This document shows positions 7,761 through 15,357 of a stretch of DNA of 19,283 bases, piece by piece. The stretch lies in contig CALHCA010000026.1 of the NCBI GenBank assembly GCA_937930585.1, forward strand, positions 1 to 19,283, written 5' to 3'. The first letter of the stretch is position 1. Each line of letters begins with the position of its first letter. Origin of the DNA: an uncultured bacterium. Its GTDB lineage: Bacteria; Patescibacteriota; Saccharimonadia; Saccharimonadales; Saccharimonadaceae. Under the pieces are notes generated by a model. It had not been told where the DNA came from, made no database searches, and worked only from the letters and a program-made list of their open reading frames with translations. The translations under genes and the position numbers were made by a program.

Positions 7761-8492
7761 ATGTTACTACAAGAAGCTCTTTTCAATGAAGAAAGCACGG
7801 ACTATTATGAAGCCCAAAAGCATCTCTTTCCGTTAGTTTGGGATGTCAAGATGGCGTTGAAAGCGATCAGCGAATGCGACATTCAAGAGTTGCAAAGGCT
7901 TTTAAATATCGCAGAAAAATTTCATAGCGACACAAAGTATGATGAAAAATATGAAGCTATGGAAGAGAAGTTACAAAAAATTTGGAACTTTATAAAAAGC
8001 TTTTATAAGCATTTCTCTGAAATGCTTAACGAAAGTGTCTTTGATGTTCCAGCAGATATAGATTCTATTATTGCTGGGAATATAATCGATTTAGTTGTGC
8101 AAGATAGACAGCTAGGCTATGAAGAGTCTTTAGTGATTCTTCACTCCTTAAGACCTATTGCTAACAGACTACCTACTGGTGGCTACGAACTAATGGCTAA
8201 TATATATTTCACAGGCCTGAGTATATGTGAGAGATGTAACACATTTGGGAAACAGTTTGCTATGCTTATTAGAAGCGAGAATAAAGGGTCTGTTGACTTT
8301 TTTATAAGAGGATGCAGTCCTCGTCTCAATAACATAGTCTATTGCGGTCTTTCTTCAATTTTGCATTCAAAAGCTGAAATTAGAAGGCTTGACAATGATT
8401 TAAAGAAGGATCTAAAAAGAATTTATAAGTCTCTTATTGAAAAGAGATATAGGTTTAGTCTGGTTGAGAGATTCCGTGCTTTTCTTTTATAA
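7761..8492 (+). CDS. Unrecognised soluble, mostly helical protein
   Basis: I do not recognise this 243-residue protein. It has no signal peptide and no membrane helix. Long stretches rich in Glu, Lys and Leu (about 28-85) suggest helices or a short coiled coil, followed by a more hydrophobic middle (about 95-165) and a basic C-terminus (about 205-243). Five cysteines lie in or after the second half (ICERC, GCS, YCG and a lone Cys39 near the N-terminus), but they are not spaced like a clear zinc finger. The start is firm: GGAGGT sits 6 nt upstream. Arg codons are 13 of 15 AGA/AGG with no CGA, and TTCGAA is absent, as in the preceding gene. It has its own promoter and terminator, so it is a stand-alone unit next to the membrane protein gene. 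The shared composition suggests both came together, but no functional link is shown. Confidence 0.75.
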   Translation: MLLQEALFNEESTDYYEAQKHLFPLVWDVKMALKAISECDIQELQRLLNIAEKFHSDTKYDEKYEAMEEKLQKIWNFIKSFYKHFSEMLNESVFDVPADIDSIIAGNIIDLVVQDRQLGYEESLVILHSLRPIANRLPTGGYELMANIYFTGLSICERCNTFGKQFAMLIRSENKGSVDFFIRGCSPRLNNIVYCGLSSILHSKAEIRRLDNDLKKDLKRIYKSLIEKRYRFSLVERFRAFLL

Positions 8493-8495
8493 TTT

Positions 8496-8519
8496 AGGGC
8501 CCCTTTTGGGCTCTTTTTT
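8496..8519 (+). terminator. Intrinsic terminator of the soluble orphan gene
   Basis: AGGGCCC (8496-8502), loop CTTTT, GGGCTCT (8508-8514), one G-T wobble, then a T run to 8519. It begins 3 bp after the stop codon. Confidence 0.85.
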
Positions 8520-8521
8520 AT

Positions 8522-8550
8522 TTGACTTTAAGCTTGAAATTTGATAAAAT
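8522..8550 (+). promoter_or_regulatory. Promoter of the RNase J gene
   Basis: -35 TTGACT (8522-8527), 17-bp spacer, extended -10 TG-A-TAAAAT (hexamer 8545-8550). Expected start near 8557, giving a leader of about 70 nt. AAGGAG (8618-8623) precedes the ATG at 8628. Confidence 0.8.
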
Positions 8551-8571
8551 AGAAATACTAAAATATTACTT

Positions 8572-8607
8572 GTTCGAAAAATCCGACATAAAAATAACTT
8601 TTCGAAC
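8572..8607 (+). promoter_or_regulatory. Inverted repeat in the RNase J mRNA leader
   Basis: Perfect 9-bp inverted repeat GTTCGAAAA (8572-8580) / TTTTCGAAC (8599-8607) with an 18-nt loop, inside the predicted 5' untranslated region and ending 11 nt before the Shine-Dalgarno. No T run follows, so it is not a terminator. It could be a leader hairpin or a paired protein-binding site. Confidence 0.55.
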
Positions 8608-8627
8608 GCTTTAATTTAAGGAGAAAA

Positions 8628-10703
8628 ATGACTGATAATTTTAATGAGAAGCAGGCTCGAAGGCGTGCTAACTTGCAAAAAAAAGCCCAAGATTTGCAAA
8701 AAAATCGAGATAAATATGTTGGGAATGCGAAAAAAGAAAATAACGAGAAGAGCGCAAAAATTGCTCAAAAGGCTAAGAATATTTCAAAGCAAACTCGAGT
8801 TCAAAAATCTGACGCTAAAAAGGTGAATTTACCAACAACAACGCGTCGTGGTGCGGTTGTGCGAGCTCAACGAATGATTTCGAATGATATTAATATGCGC
8901 GCAACTCAGCATATTGTTAATATACCTGTTAATAAATCACTTTTTAACGGTTTTAATGGCGAACAACTAACAGCTTCGAAATTGAAAAAACTTCGCCCAG
9001 AAAAGGATAGTGTGCGAGTGATTCCGTTCGGTGGCTTGGGTGAATTTGGAATTGGTAAAAATATGTTCGCAATCGAGTATATGGATGAAATCCTAGTTAT
9101 CGATATGGGCTCAATTTTTCCGAACGAAGACTACCCCGGTGTAAACTTTATGACGCCGGATATTACATATTTGAAAGATAATATGCATAAAGTTAAGGCG
9201 GTTGCATTTACTCATGCTCACCTTGATCACATTGGTGCTGTTCGGCAACTTTTACCTGAATTCGGCAATAATATTCCAATTTATGCAACCGATTTTACGA
9301 TTGGAATGATTAAACGCCAGATGGAAGAGGCGGTTGTTGAGGTTTCGCCAAATTACCAAATTGTTGATCCGTTTAAGCACGAACAAATTCGAATTTCAGA
9401 GCATATGACGCTTGAATTTGTGCATGTTTTGCACTCAATCCCTGGTTGTATGGCAATGGTTATTCGTACGCCAAATGGGAATATTGTTCATATGGGTGAC
9501 TGGCGTTTTGAAAACGATCCGGTTGATACTCAATTCGATCTCCCACGGCTTGCTGAAATCGCGCAAACCGAAGGTGTTGATTTGTTGATGAATGAAAGTA
9601 CTAATATTGATACACCAGGAACGCATCCACACAGTGAATATTCAATTGGCGAAAGTGTTGGTGAAGTAATGACAGCATATCCGCATGCACGATTGATTTT
9701 TTCTTGTTTCTCGAGCCAGATTTATCGACTACAATTAATTTTAGATGAAGCAGTAAAACACGACCGCAAAGTTGCGTTTGCTGGATTCTCGATGATCAAT
9801 GCGATTGAAATTGCGTTAAGATCGCGAAAAATTAAAGTTCCAAAAGATGTTATTGTAAAAATGGAAGATATCGTGAAGCTTGATGATTCGAAAGTTACAA
9901 TCGTCTGCACTGGCTCGCAGGGTGAATTAAATGCTGTTTTAAACCGAATGGCAACTGGTGCTCACCGATTTGTTAAAATTAAAGCAACAGATGTTGTGGT
10001 ATTTTCTTCGAGTCCGATTCCAGGAAATGAGCCACGAGTTGCTTCAACGGTTGATGGACTTTTGCGTGAAGGTGCTGGTGTAATTCAGCATGGTCGCGGT
10101 CATTATCATGGCATTGGCCCACTCCATCTTTCAGGGCACGCTTACTACGATGACCACGTTCGATTGGTAGAAACTATTCGCCCAAGAAATTACCTCCCAG
10201 TTCATGGTGAATTTTATATGCTTCAACACAATGCTGAAATGGCGCAGAAAGTTCTTGGATTAAAACGAGAAGAAATTCTTGTTGCTGACAGTGGTGACGT
10301 CATCGAGCTTACAAAAGAAAAGAAAATTAAAAAAGGCGGCCGTGTTCATGTTGGTTCAATTCTTTATGATAACACTGGAAATACAGTTCACGATGCTGTT
10401 GTGAAAGACCGATTACATATTTCAACTGAAGGTATTTTTATCATCGTGCTAACGATCAGTAAGAAAACTGGCCGACTTCTTAAAACACCAGATGTGATTT
10501 CGCGTGGATTTGTTTATCTAAAAGATAGTGAAGAGTTGATTGGTAAAATTCGTCATTATTTGCGAATTAAAATCGACCGTGAAGTTGAACGAAAAGTTGA
10601 AATTTCTGATATGAAACAGGAGATTAAAGATGATATTTCGCATCTACTGTTTGATAGTACTGGTCACACGCCAATTGTGATTCCAGTAGTAAACAAAGTT
10701 TAA
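8628..10703 (+). CDS. rnj: Ribonuclease J with long basic N-terminal extension
   Basis: A metallo-beta-lactamase/beta-CASP nuclease with 5'-to-3' exo- and endoribonuclease activity in mRNA decay and RNA maturation. Core motifs: GGLGEFGIGKN (135-145), the zinc motif HAHLDH (His196, His198, Asp200, His201), HSIPG with His269, GDWRF with Asp291, the beta-CASP region (about 320-480), SGHA (502-505) and YLPVHGE with His526. A C-terminal domain follows to residue 691. Compared with Bacillus RNase J1 (about 555 aa) there is an extra N-terminal region of about 120 residues, highly basic (many Lys/Arg/Gln, few hydrophobics) and probably disordered, similar in idea to the long N-terminus of Helicobacter RNase J. 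The core motif has two extra residues relative to the usual GGLGEIGKN. It is a single-gene unit with its own promoter, leader hairpin and terminator. Confidence 0.95.
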   Translation: MTDNFNEKQARRRANLQKKAQDLQKNRDKYVGNAKKENNEKSAKIAQKAKNISKQTRVQKSDAKKVNLPTTTRRGAVVRAQRMISNDINMRATQHIVNIPVNKSLFNGFNGEQLTASKLKKLRPEKDSVRVIPFGGLGEFGIGKNMFAIEYMDEILVIDMGSIFPNEDYPGVNFMTPDITYLKDNMHKVKAVAFTHAHLDHIGAVRQLLPEFGNNIPIYATDFTIGMIKRQMEEAVVEVSPNYQIVDPFKHEQIRISEHMTLEFVHVLHSIPGCMAMVIRTPNGNIVHMGDWRFENDPVDTQFDLPRLAEIAQTEGVDLLMNESTNIDTPGTHPHSEYSIGESVGEVMTAYPHARLIFSCFSSQIYRLQLILDEAVKHDRKVAFAGFSMINAIEIALRSRKIKVPKDVIVKMEDIVKLDDSKVTIVCTGSQGELNAVLNRMATGAHRFVKIKATDVVVFSSSPIPGNEPRVASTVDGLLREGAGVIQHGRGHYHGIGPLHLSGHAYYDDHVRLVETIRPRNYLPVHGEFYMLQHNAEMAQKVLGLKREEILVADSGDVIELTKEKKIKKGGRVHVGSILYDNTGNTVHDAVVKDRLHISTEGIFIIVLTISKKTGRLLKTPDVISRGFVYLKDSEELIGKIRHYLRIKIDREVERKVEISDMKQEIKDDISHLLFDSTGHTPIVIPVVNKV

Positions 10704-10712
10704 TTTATTTCG

Positions 10713-10739
10713 AAAATCGCTCAAATCAGGGCGATTTTT
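10713..10739 (+). terminator. Intrinsic terminator of the RNase J gene
   Basis: AAAATCGCTC (10713-10722), loop AAATCA, GGGCGATTTT (10729-10738), one wobble, ending in a T run. A TTCGAA copy overlaps its left edge. Confidence 0.85.
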
Positions 10740-10909
10740 ATTAGTATAAGCTTTTAAGCAAGATAAAATATAAAGAAATTAGGTAGACCAAACAAAGATA
10801 CTAAAAATAACACTATGCGTTAAAGTAATGAGATTAACTGTATTAAAGGTTTGAAAGTTTGTGATAATAATTTTATGAAAACTGGAAGAGAAATAGATCT
10901 TTCTGAAAA
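10740..10909. other. Intergenic stretch without a recognised gene
   Basis: AT-rich, about 170 bp between the RNase J terminator and the recG promoter. The longest ATG-led frames are only a few codons. A TAAAAT-like box near 10763 lacks a convincing -35. I see no tRNA-like fold and no strong hairpin, so a small RNA cannot be supported. Confidence 0.5.
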
Positions 10910-10938
10910 TTGAAAATGATATCAAAAAATGCTAAAAT
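10910..10938 (+). promoter_or_regulatory. Promoter of recG (leaderless)
   Basis: -35 TTGAAA (10910-10915), 17-bp spacer, extended -10 TG-C-TAAAAT (hexamer 10933-10938). The expected start falls on or next to the ATG at 10945, and there is no Shine-Dalgarno. Confidence 0.7.
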
Positions 10939-10944
10939 TATATA

Positions 10945-12996
10945 ATGAATCTAAATTCTTCATTAGGGCTTGTTAAAGGTGTTGGCGAGAAAACGCTTGA
11001 AAAATTAGAAAATGCTAATTTGCGAACTGTTGGTAATATTTTAGAGTTTTTTCCTCGAAAATATGAAGATTTCGCAAGTTTAACTAGCTTGAGCGAGATT
11101 AAGCCGGGAAAGGTTCTTTTCAAGGCCTATGCCGAAAAAGTTTCAATGCGTCGAGTTCGGCGTGGAATGACAATAACTGAGGCGATTTTAACTGATGGAA
11201 AAGAGAAAATTAAAGCAATTTGGTTTAACCAGCCATACCGCGTAAAACAGCTTCAAGATGAAGAAGAATTTTTCTTTTCAGGAAAATATGAATTTAATTA
11301 TAATCGTTTTCAAATCACGAATCCGAGTGTTATGAAGCGCGAAGAATTACCAAAAAACCAAAATTTTTCGGGTGAAGATGGTGAAATTGTGCCAATTTAT
11401 CCGCAAAAAAAAGGTTTAAAAACCGAAACAATTCGAAAGATTTTAGTAGAGCTAAAGCCGATGATGAAGATCTTGCCCGAAACTTTACCTAAAATTATTG
11501 TTCGAAAAGAAAAGTTAGTTTCACGTGCACAAGCGATTGAATGGGTGCATTTTCCGGGATCGGCAGAAGAATTTAATTTAGCTCTTGAACGGCTTGCTTT
11601 CGATGAAATTTTTGAGCTGATTTTAGCTGCGAAATTAAATAAGATTGAAAATGAACAACTTCGTGGATATAATATTGAGCCGAGAATCCAAGACGTGAAG
11701 AATTTTATTGAGAATTTACCGTTCGAATTGACTCCTTCGCAACGCCTTGCTTCTTGGGAAATTATGCAAAATATGAGCCAGGATTCTCCAATGAATCGGC
11801 TTTTGCAGGGCGATGTTGGCTCTGGAAAAACAACCGTGGCGGCAATTGCTGCATTAAATGCATTAAAAAATGGTTATCAAGTGGCAGTTTTTGCGCCAAC
11901 CGAGATTCTTGCGCAACAATTAGCTGAGAATTTTTTGAAAGCTTTGGCTTGGTGCGGTGTTTCGATTGGTTTTCTTTCGGGAAAGGTAAAAGGAAGGGCT
12001 CGTAAAACACTTTTTGAAAATTTAAAAAATGGTAATCTTGATATTTTGGTTGGTACGAGCGCAATTATTCAAGAAAAAGTGGAATTTTTGAATCTTGGTT
12101 TAGTGATTATTGATGAACAGCATCGTTTTGGTGTTGCTCAAAGGCAAAAAATTCTTGAAAAATCTCACCAAAAAATGCCACATTTACTTGCGATGACCGC
12201 TACACCAATCCCAAGGTCGTTACAATTAACGCTTTTTGGTGATTTGAGTATTTCAATATTGAAAGAAAAGCCTGAGGGGAGAAAGCCAGTTCAGACTGAA
12301 ATTATTTCACCAGCTTCTCGTGCACCAATGAACTCGAGGATTAAAGCTGAAATTTCGAATGGACGGCAAGTTTTTGTAATTGTTCCAGCAATTCAAGAAG
12401 GAAAAAACGAGGAAATTAAAAGTGTTGAGGCGGAATTTAAACGATTGAAACGTGATTTTAAGGAATTTAGAATTTTGCAGCTTCATGGTAAAATGAAGTC
12501 GGAAGAAAAAGAGCAAATAATGGCAGATTTTTTGGCAAAAAAAGCTGATATTTTGCTTTCAACTACAGTTATTGAAGTTGGAATTGATGTTCCAAACGCA
12601 AGCACAATTGTGATTGAAAATGCTGACCGTTTTGGCTTAGCGCAGCTTCATCAGCTTCGTGGGCGAGTGGGTCGTGGTGGTGATGACGCATTTTGCTATC
12701 TTGTGATGAGTTCAAATGCGAAACCGCCACAGAGACTTAAAGAAATTTCGAAAACTGATGATGGCTTTATTTTGGCGGAAAAAGATTTGGAACTTCGTGG
12801 CGCTGGTGAAATTTATGGTAAGGCACAAAGTGGCGAAATTAATCTGGAATTTGCAAGTATTGGCGACGTGAAAATGATTTCGCGAGCACAATCTGCGGTG
12901 GATTTTTTATTCAAAAATCAAAAAGATTGGCAAAAATATTTAAACGAAAAGCCAAAATCGCTTGAAAAATACCAAAGATTGACTTTGTTGAATTAA
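10945..12996 (+). CDS. recG: ATP-dependent DNA helicase RecG
   Basis: Superfamily 2 double-stranded DNA translocase that reverses stalled forks and branch-migrates recombination intermediates. Order of domains: N-terminal helix-hairpin-like GVGEKT segment (12-17) and OB-fold wedge (about 55-130), then the helicase core with Walker A GDVGSGKTT (289-297), DEQH (390-393), TAT (418-420), motif V near STTVIEVGIDVP (539-550) and motif VI QLRGRVGR (570-577), then the RecG C-terminal region with DLELRGAGE. The length of 683 aa is normal for the family. The protein ends at TAA 12994-12996 with no terminator before the nusA promoter, so the hairpin at 13039 may end its transcript. ATG start is supported by the promoter position, implying leaderless translation. 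Confidence 0.96.
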   Translation: MNLNSSLGLVKGVGEKTLEKLENANLRTVGNILEFFPRKYEDFASLTSLSEIKPGKVLFKAYAEKVSMRRVRRGMTITEAILTDGKEKIKAIWFNQPYRVKQLQDEEEFFFSGKYEFNYNRFQITNPSVMKREELPKNQNFSGEDGEIVPIYPQKKGLKTETIRKILVELKPMMKILPETLPKIIVRKEKLVSRAQAIEWVHFPGSAEEFNLALERLAFDEIFELILAAKLNKIENEQLRGYNIEPRIQDVKNFIENLPFELTPSQRLASWEIMQNMSQDSPMNRLLQGDVGSGKTTVAAIAALNALKNGYQVAVFAPTEILAQQLAENFLKALAWCGVSIGFLSGKVKGRARKTLFENLKNGNLDILVGTSAIIQEKVEFLNLGLVIIDEQHRFGVAQRQKILEKSHQKMPHLLAMTATPIPRSLQLTLFGDLSISILKEKPEGRKPVQTEIISPASRAPMNSRIKAEISNGRQVFVIVPAIQEGKNEEIKSVEAEFKRLKRDFKEFRILQLHGKMKSEEKEQIMADFLAKKADILLSTTVIEVGIDVPNASTIVIENADRFGLAQLHQLRGRVGRGGDDAFCYLVMSSNAKPPQRLKEISKTDDGFILAEKDLELRGAGEIYGKAQSGEINLEFASIGDVKMISRAQSAVDFLFKNQKDWQKYLNEKPKSLEKYQRLTLLN

Positions 12997-13000
12997 AATA

Positions 13001-13029
13001 TTGACGAAAAAAATAAATTGTGTTAGAAT
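13001..13029 (+). promoter_or_regulatory. Promoter of nusA
   Basis: -35 TTGACG (13001-13006), 17-bp spacer, extended -10 TG-T-TAGAAT (hexamer 13024-13029). The expected start is near 13036, 4 bp after recG ends plus the promoter length. AAAGGA (13080-13085) lies 4 nt before the ATG at 13090. Confidence 0.8.
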
Positions 13030-13038
13030 TGAAAAGTA

Positions 13039-13062
13039 GTCGGCCAGCGGGTCGGCGTTTTT
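13039..13062 (+). terminator. Terminator-like hairpin in the nusA leader (attenuator candidate or recG terminator)
   Basis: GTCGGCC (13039-13045), loop AGCG, GGTCGGC (13050-13056), two wobbles, then G-TTTTT. It lies just downstream of the predicted nusA start, so every nusA transcript would pass through it. It may terminate recG read-through, attenuate nusA, or both. Confidence 0.6.
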
Positions 13063-13089
13063 CATAAGAAATTATTTCGAAAGGATAAA

Positions 13090-14286
13090 ATGGAAGATTT
13101 AAATATTAAACAAATGATGTTGGCGGCAAAAACAATTGCAGCTGAAAAAAATTTACCAGAAGAAAAAGTTTTAGAAGTTATTGAGATGGCAATTGCGGCT
13201 GCTTGGCGACGCGAGAACGGAAATCGTGACCAAAATGTTCGAGCAGAACTAAACACTCAAACTGGTGATGCTGAAGTTTTTGTTCAATACGAAGTTGTTG
13301 ACGGCGAAGAAGCTTATAATATTAACAACGAGATTTCTCTTGAAGATGCAAAAAAACTTGATGCGAATGCTGAAATTGGCGAAATTGTTGAGGAGAAATT
13401 CCCGGTTGAAACTTTTGGTCGTGTGGCCGCTCAAACTGCTAAACAAGTTGTTTTGCAGCGACTTCGCGAAGCTGAACGCGAGATTATTCTTGAAGAATTC
13501 GAAGATAAAGTTGGTACTATCGTAAGTGGTTCGGTTTCAAAAATTGACCAACGATTTGTGAGAATCGACCTAGGAAAAGCGAACGGAATTATGCCGCTCC
13601 GTGAACAAATTAATGGTGAGTATTTTAGTGTTGGCCAACGGATTAAAGTTCTTATTAAAGAAATTGAACGAGATGGTCGTGCGCCAGAATTGATTCTTTC
13701 GCGTGCTGATGCAAAATTTGTTGAAATTCTTTTCGAACAAGAAGTACCAGAACTAGAAACTGGAATGGTAGAAATCGTGGCGATTGCTCGCGAGGCTGGT
13801 CGCCGAACTAAGATGGCGGTTCGTTCAATTATGAACGGTGTTGATCCAGTTGGAACTTTTGTTGGTAGTCGTGGCGTTCGTGTTCAATCTGTTATGAATG
13901 AAATTGGTGAACGTGAAAAAATCGATATTGTAACTTGGAGCGAAAACCCGAGTGAATTTATCCGTGAGGCGTTGAGTCCTGCAGAAGTCGTTGAAGTTCA
14001 AATTAAAGAAACTAGTGAAAACGAACGCAAACGAGCAACTGTGCTTGTGAGTGAGGATCAGCAAAGTGTTGCAATTGGCCGCGCTGGGCAGAATGTTCGC
14101 CTTGCGAGTCGATTAACTGGTTTTGAACTCGATATTGAACTTGCTAAGCTTGCCGAGAAAAAACCACGTGGAAATGTTGAAGACGGCTTGTTTAGCGCTT
14201 TAAATGAAGCGACTGAAAGCGAAGTTGTTGAAAACCTCGATGGAGATGAAGGTGACCGCGAGAAATTCGGCGGAGAAGAGCAATAA
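13090..14286 (+). CDS. nusA: Transcription termination/antitermination factor NusA
   Basis: Binds RNA polymerase and nascent RNA and controls pausing, termination and antitermination. Visible order: N-terminal RNA polymerase-binding domain (about 1-135), S1 domain (about 140-205), KH1 with GSRG (259-262) in GTFVGSRGVRVQSVMNEIG, KH2 with GRAGQN (330-335), and a short acidic tail (about 365-398). The 398-aa length matches the compact type without the two C-terminal acidic repeats of E. coli. The usual neighbours rimP (upstream) and infB (downstream) are absent; it has its own promoter, leader hairpin and terminator. The start is supported by AAAGGA at 4 nt and by the normal family N-terminus. 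Confidence 0.96.
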   Translation: MEDLNIKQMMLAAKTIAAEKNLPEEKVLEVIEMAIAAAWRRENGNRDQNVRAELNTQTGDAEVFVQYEVVDGEEAYNINNEISLEDAKKLDANAEIGEIVEEKFPVETFGRVAAQTAKQVVLQRLREAEREIILEEFEDKVGTIVSGSVSKIDQRFVRIDLGKANGIMPLREQINGEYFSVGQRIKVLIKEIERDGRAPELILSRADAKFVEILFEQEVPELETGMVEIVAIAREAGRRTKMAVRSIMNGVDPVGTFVGSRGVRVQSVMNEIGEREKIDIVTWSENPSEFIREALSPAEVVEVQIKETSENERKRATVLVSEDQQSVAIGRAGQNVRLASRLTGFELDIELAKLAEKKPRGNVEDGLFSALNEATESEVVENLDGDEGDREKFGGEEQ

Positions 14287-14292
14287 AATTTT

Positions 14293-14324
14293 AAAAGCTG
14301 GCGGAATTTGACCGCTGGCTTTTT
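14293..14324 (+). terminator. Intrinsic terminator of nusA
   Basis: A 12-bp stem with two wobbles: left arm 14293-14304 (AAAAGCTGGCGG), loop AATTTGA, right arm 14312-14323, ending in TTTTT. Its loop and right arm contain the -35 box of the next promoter. Confidence 0.88.
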
Positions 14325-14379
14325 ATATGGTATAATCAAGCTATTAGTTATATATAGCTAAGCACATAAAAAAAGGAGG
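14308..14379 (+). promoter_or_regulatory. Promoter and ribosome binding site of the galU-like gene
   Basis: -35 TTGACC (14308-14313), 17-bp spacer, extended -10 TG-G-TATAAT (hexamer 14331-14336). Expected start near 14343. Strong GGAGG (14375-14379) with 8-nt spacing before the ATG at 14388. Confidence 0.8.
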
Positions 14380-14387
14380 ACATTTTT

Positions 14388-15350
14388 ATGTCAAATGAAA
14401 TCGAAAATACGAAAGTTATAATCCCTGCAGCCGGGCTGGGCACTCGTGCACTTCCGGCAACTAAGGCTTTTTCGAAGGAGCTAATTCCTTTGCCGTTTAA
14501 AGGTTATCTACAAAATATCATCTGTATTCAGATTGAAAAGTTATTGGAGATTGGTGTTTTGGCGGAAAATATCGCGATAGTGATTAGCCCTGAAAAAAAC
14601 GATATCAGGCAGGTTTTTGAAATTAAACAAGAACTTGCGGATTCACTTCGAAAAAAAGGAAAAGCTAAATTTGCTGAAAAAATTGAGCGGCTTGAGCTCC
14701 TTTCACCAAAGAATTTCATTTTGCAAAATTGCGTGGCTTATGGAAATCAAGCACCACTTTCGACGCCAGAAGTTATTGAATTTATCGGTAAAGATGATTT
14801 CTGGTATATTTTACCAGATGATATCTTCGCAATTAAAAACGGCAAGAAGAATGAATTTCTACAGATGTTTGAAGCTTATCAGAAGTTTGACGGAAGTGTG
14901 ATGGCAGCGAAGGAAGTTCTCAATGATGCTGAATTTGATAAATATGGCATTGTGGCAGGTTTGATTGTGTCACGCGAAAAAGGTTCTAGTGGGAATTTGG
15001 TCGTTGATGTTGAGCGGATTGATGAAAAACCAGGTGTTGAGAACGCGAAAAGTAATCTTGCAAGCGTTTGTGCGTGGATTTTCAAAAATAATTATCTCGA
15101 GTCGTTAGCGTGGAATTTAGCTGAATGGCAGAAAAATCCCAATGGCGAGCTGATGCTCCAATTAGCAATTCAGCATGCTATTGATAATGGTGAAAAATTC
15201 TACGCTGTCCAAATCAGAGATGGCTGGTATTGTGATAGCGGGAATAATTTCGATTATTCATTATCTGTACCGGCGATGATGTTGGCGCAAGATGAATCTG
15301 GTGAATATCTTGAAGAACTTCGTCGGATTGTGAAATTTTTTGAAAAATAG
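14388..15350 (+). CDS. galU: UTP-glucose-1-phosphate uridylyltransferase-like nucleotidyltransferase
   Basis: Probably forms UDP-glucose from UTP and glucose-1-phosphate in the cytosol. The 320-residue protein shows the nucleotide loop PAAGLGTRALPATKA (13-27), a YGN element (118-120) where the family has GLGHA, the metal-binding LPDD (142-145), DEKPGVENAKSNLASVCAWIF (212-232) matching the GalU VEKP..APSNLA..GRYV segment, GELMLQLAI matching GEIQLTDAI, and WYCDSGNN matching HDCGNKLG. One divergence: the usual VDKPLIQY segment after the first loop is LPFKGYLQN (35-43). So the broad family is firm but the exact sugar is less so; glucose is favoured because a phosphoglucomutase is encoded in the same window. 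Start is fixed by a strong GGAGG site. It ends in TAG before a shared terminator. Confidence 0.82.
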   Translation: MSNEIENTKVIIPAAGLGTRALPATKAFSKELIPLPFKGYLQNIICIQIEKLLEIGVLAENIAIVISPEKNDIRQVFEIKQELADSLRKKGKAKFAEKIERLELLSPKNFILQNCVAYGNQAPLSTPEVIEFIGKDDFWYILPDDIFAIKNGKKNEFLQMFEAYQKFDGSVMAAKEVLNDAEFDKYGIVAGLIVSREKGSSGNLVVDVERIDEKPGVENAKSNLASVCAWIFKNNYLESLAWNLAEWQKNPNGELMLQLAIQHAIDNGEKFYAVQIRDGWYCDSGNNFDYSLSVPAMMLAQDESGEYLEELRRIVKFFEK

Positions 15351-15357
15351 CCTCCAA

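Noticed and set aside
10740..10909. Small RNA or short gene between rnj and recG.
   Set aside because: No convincing promoter plus terminator pair, no stable fold and no frame longer than a few codons.
14339..14359. Inverted repeat AGCTAT / ATAGCT near the galU start as a riboswitch or leader hairpin.
   Set aside because: The left arm lies mostly upstream of the predicted transcription start and the stem is short and AT-rich.
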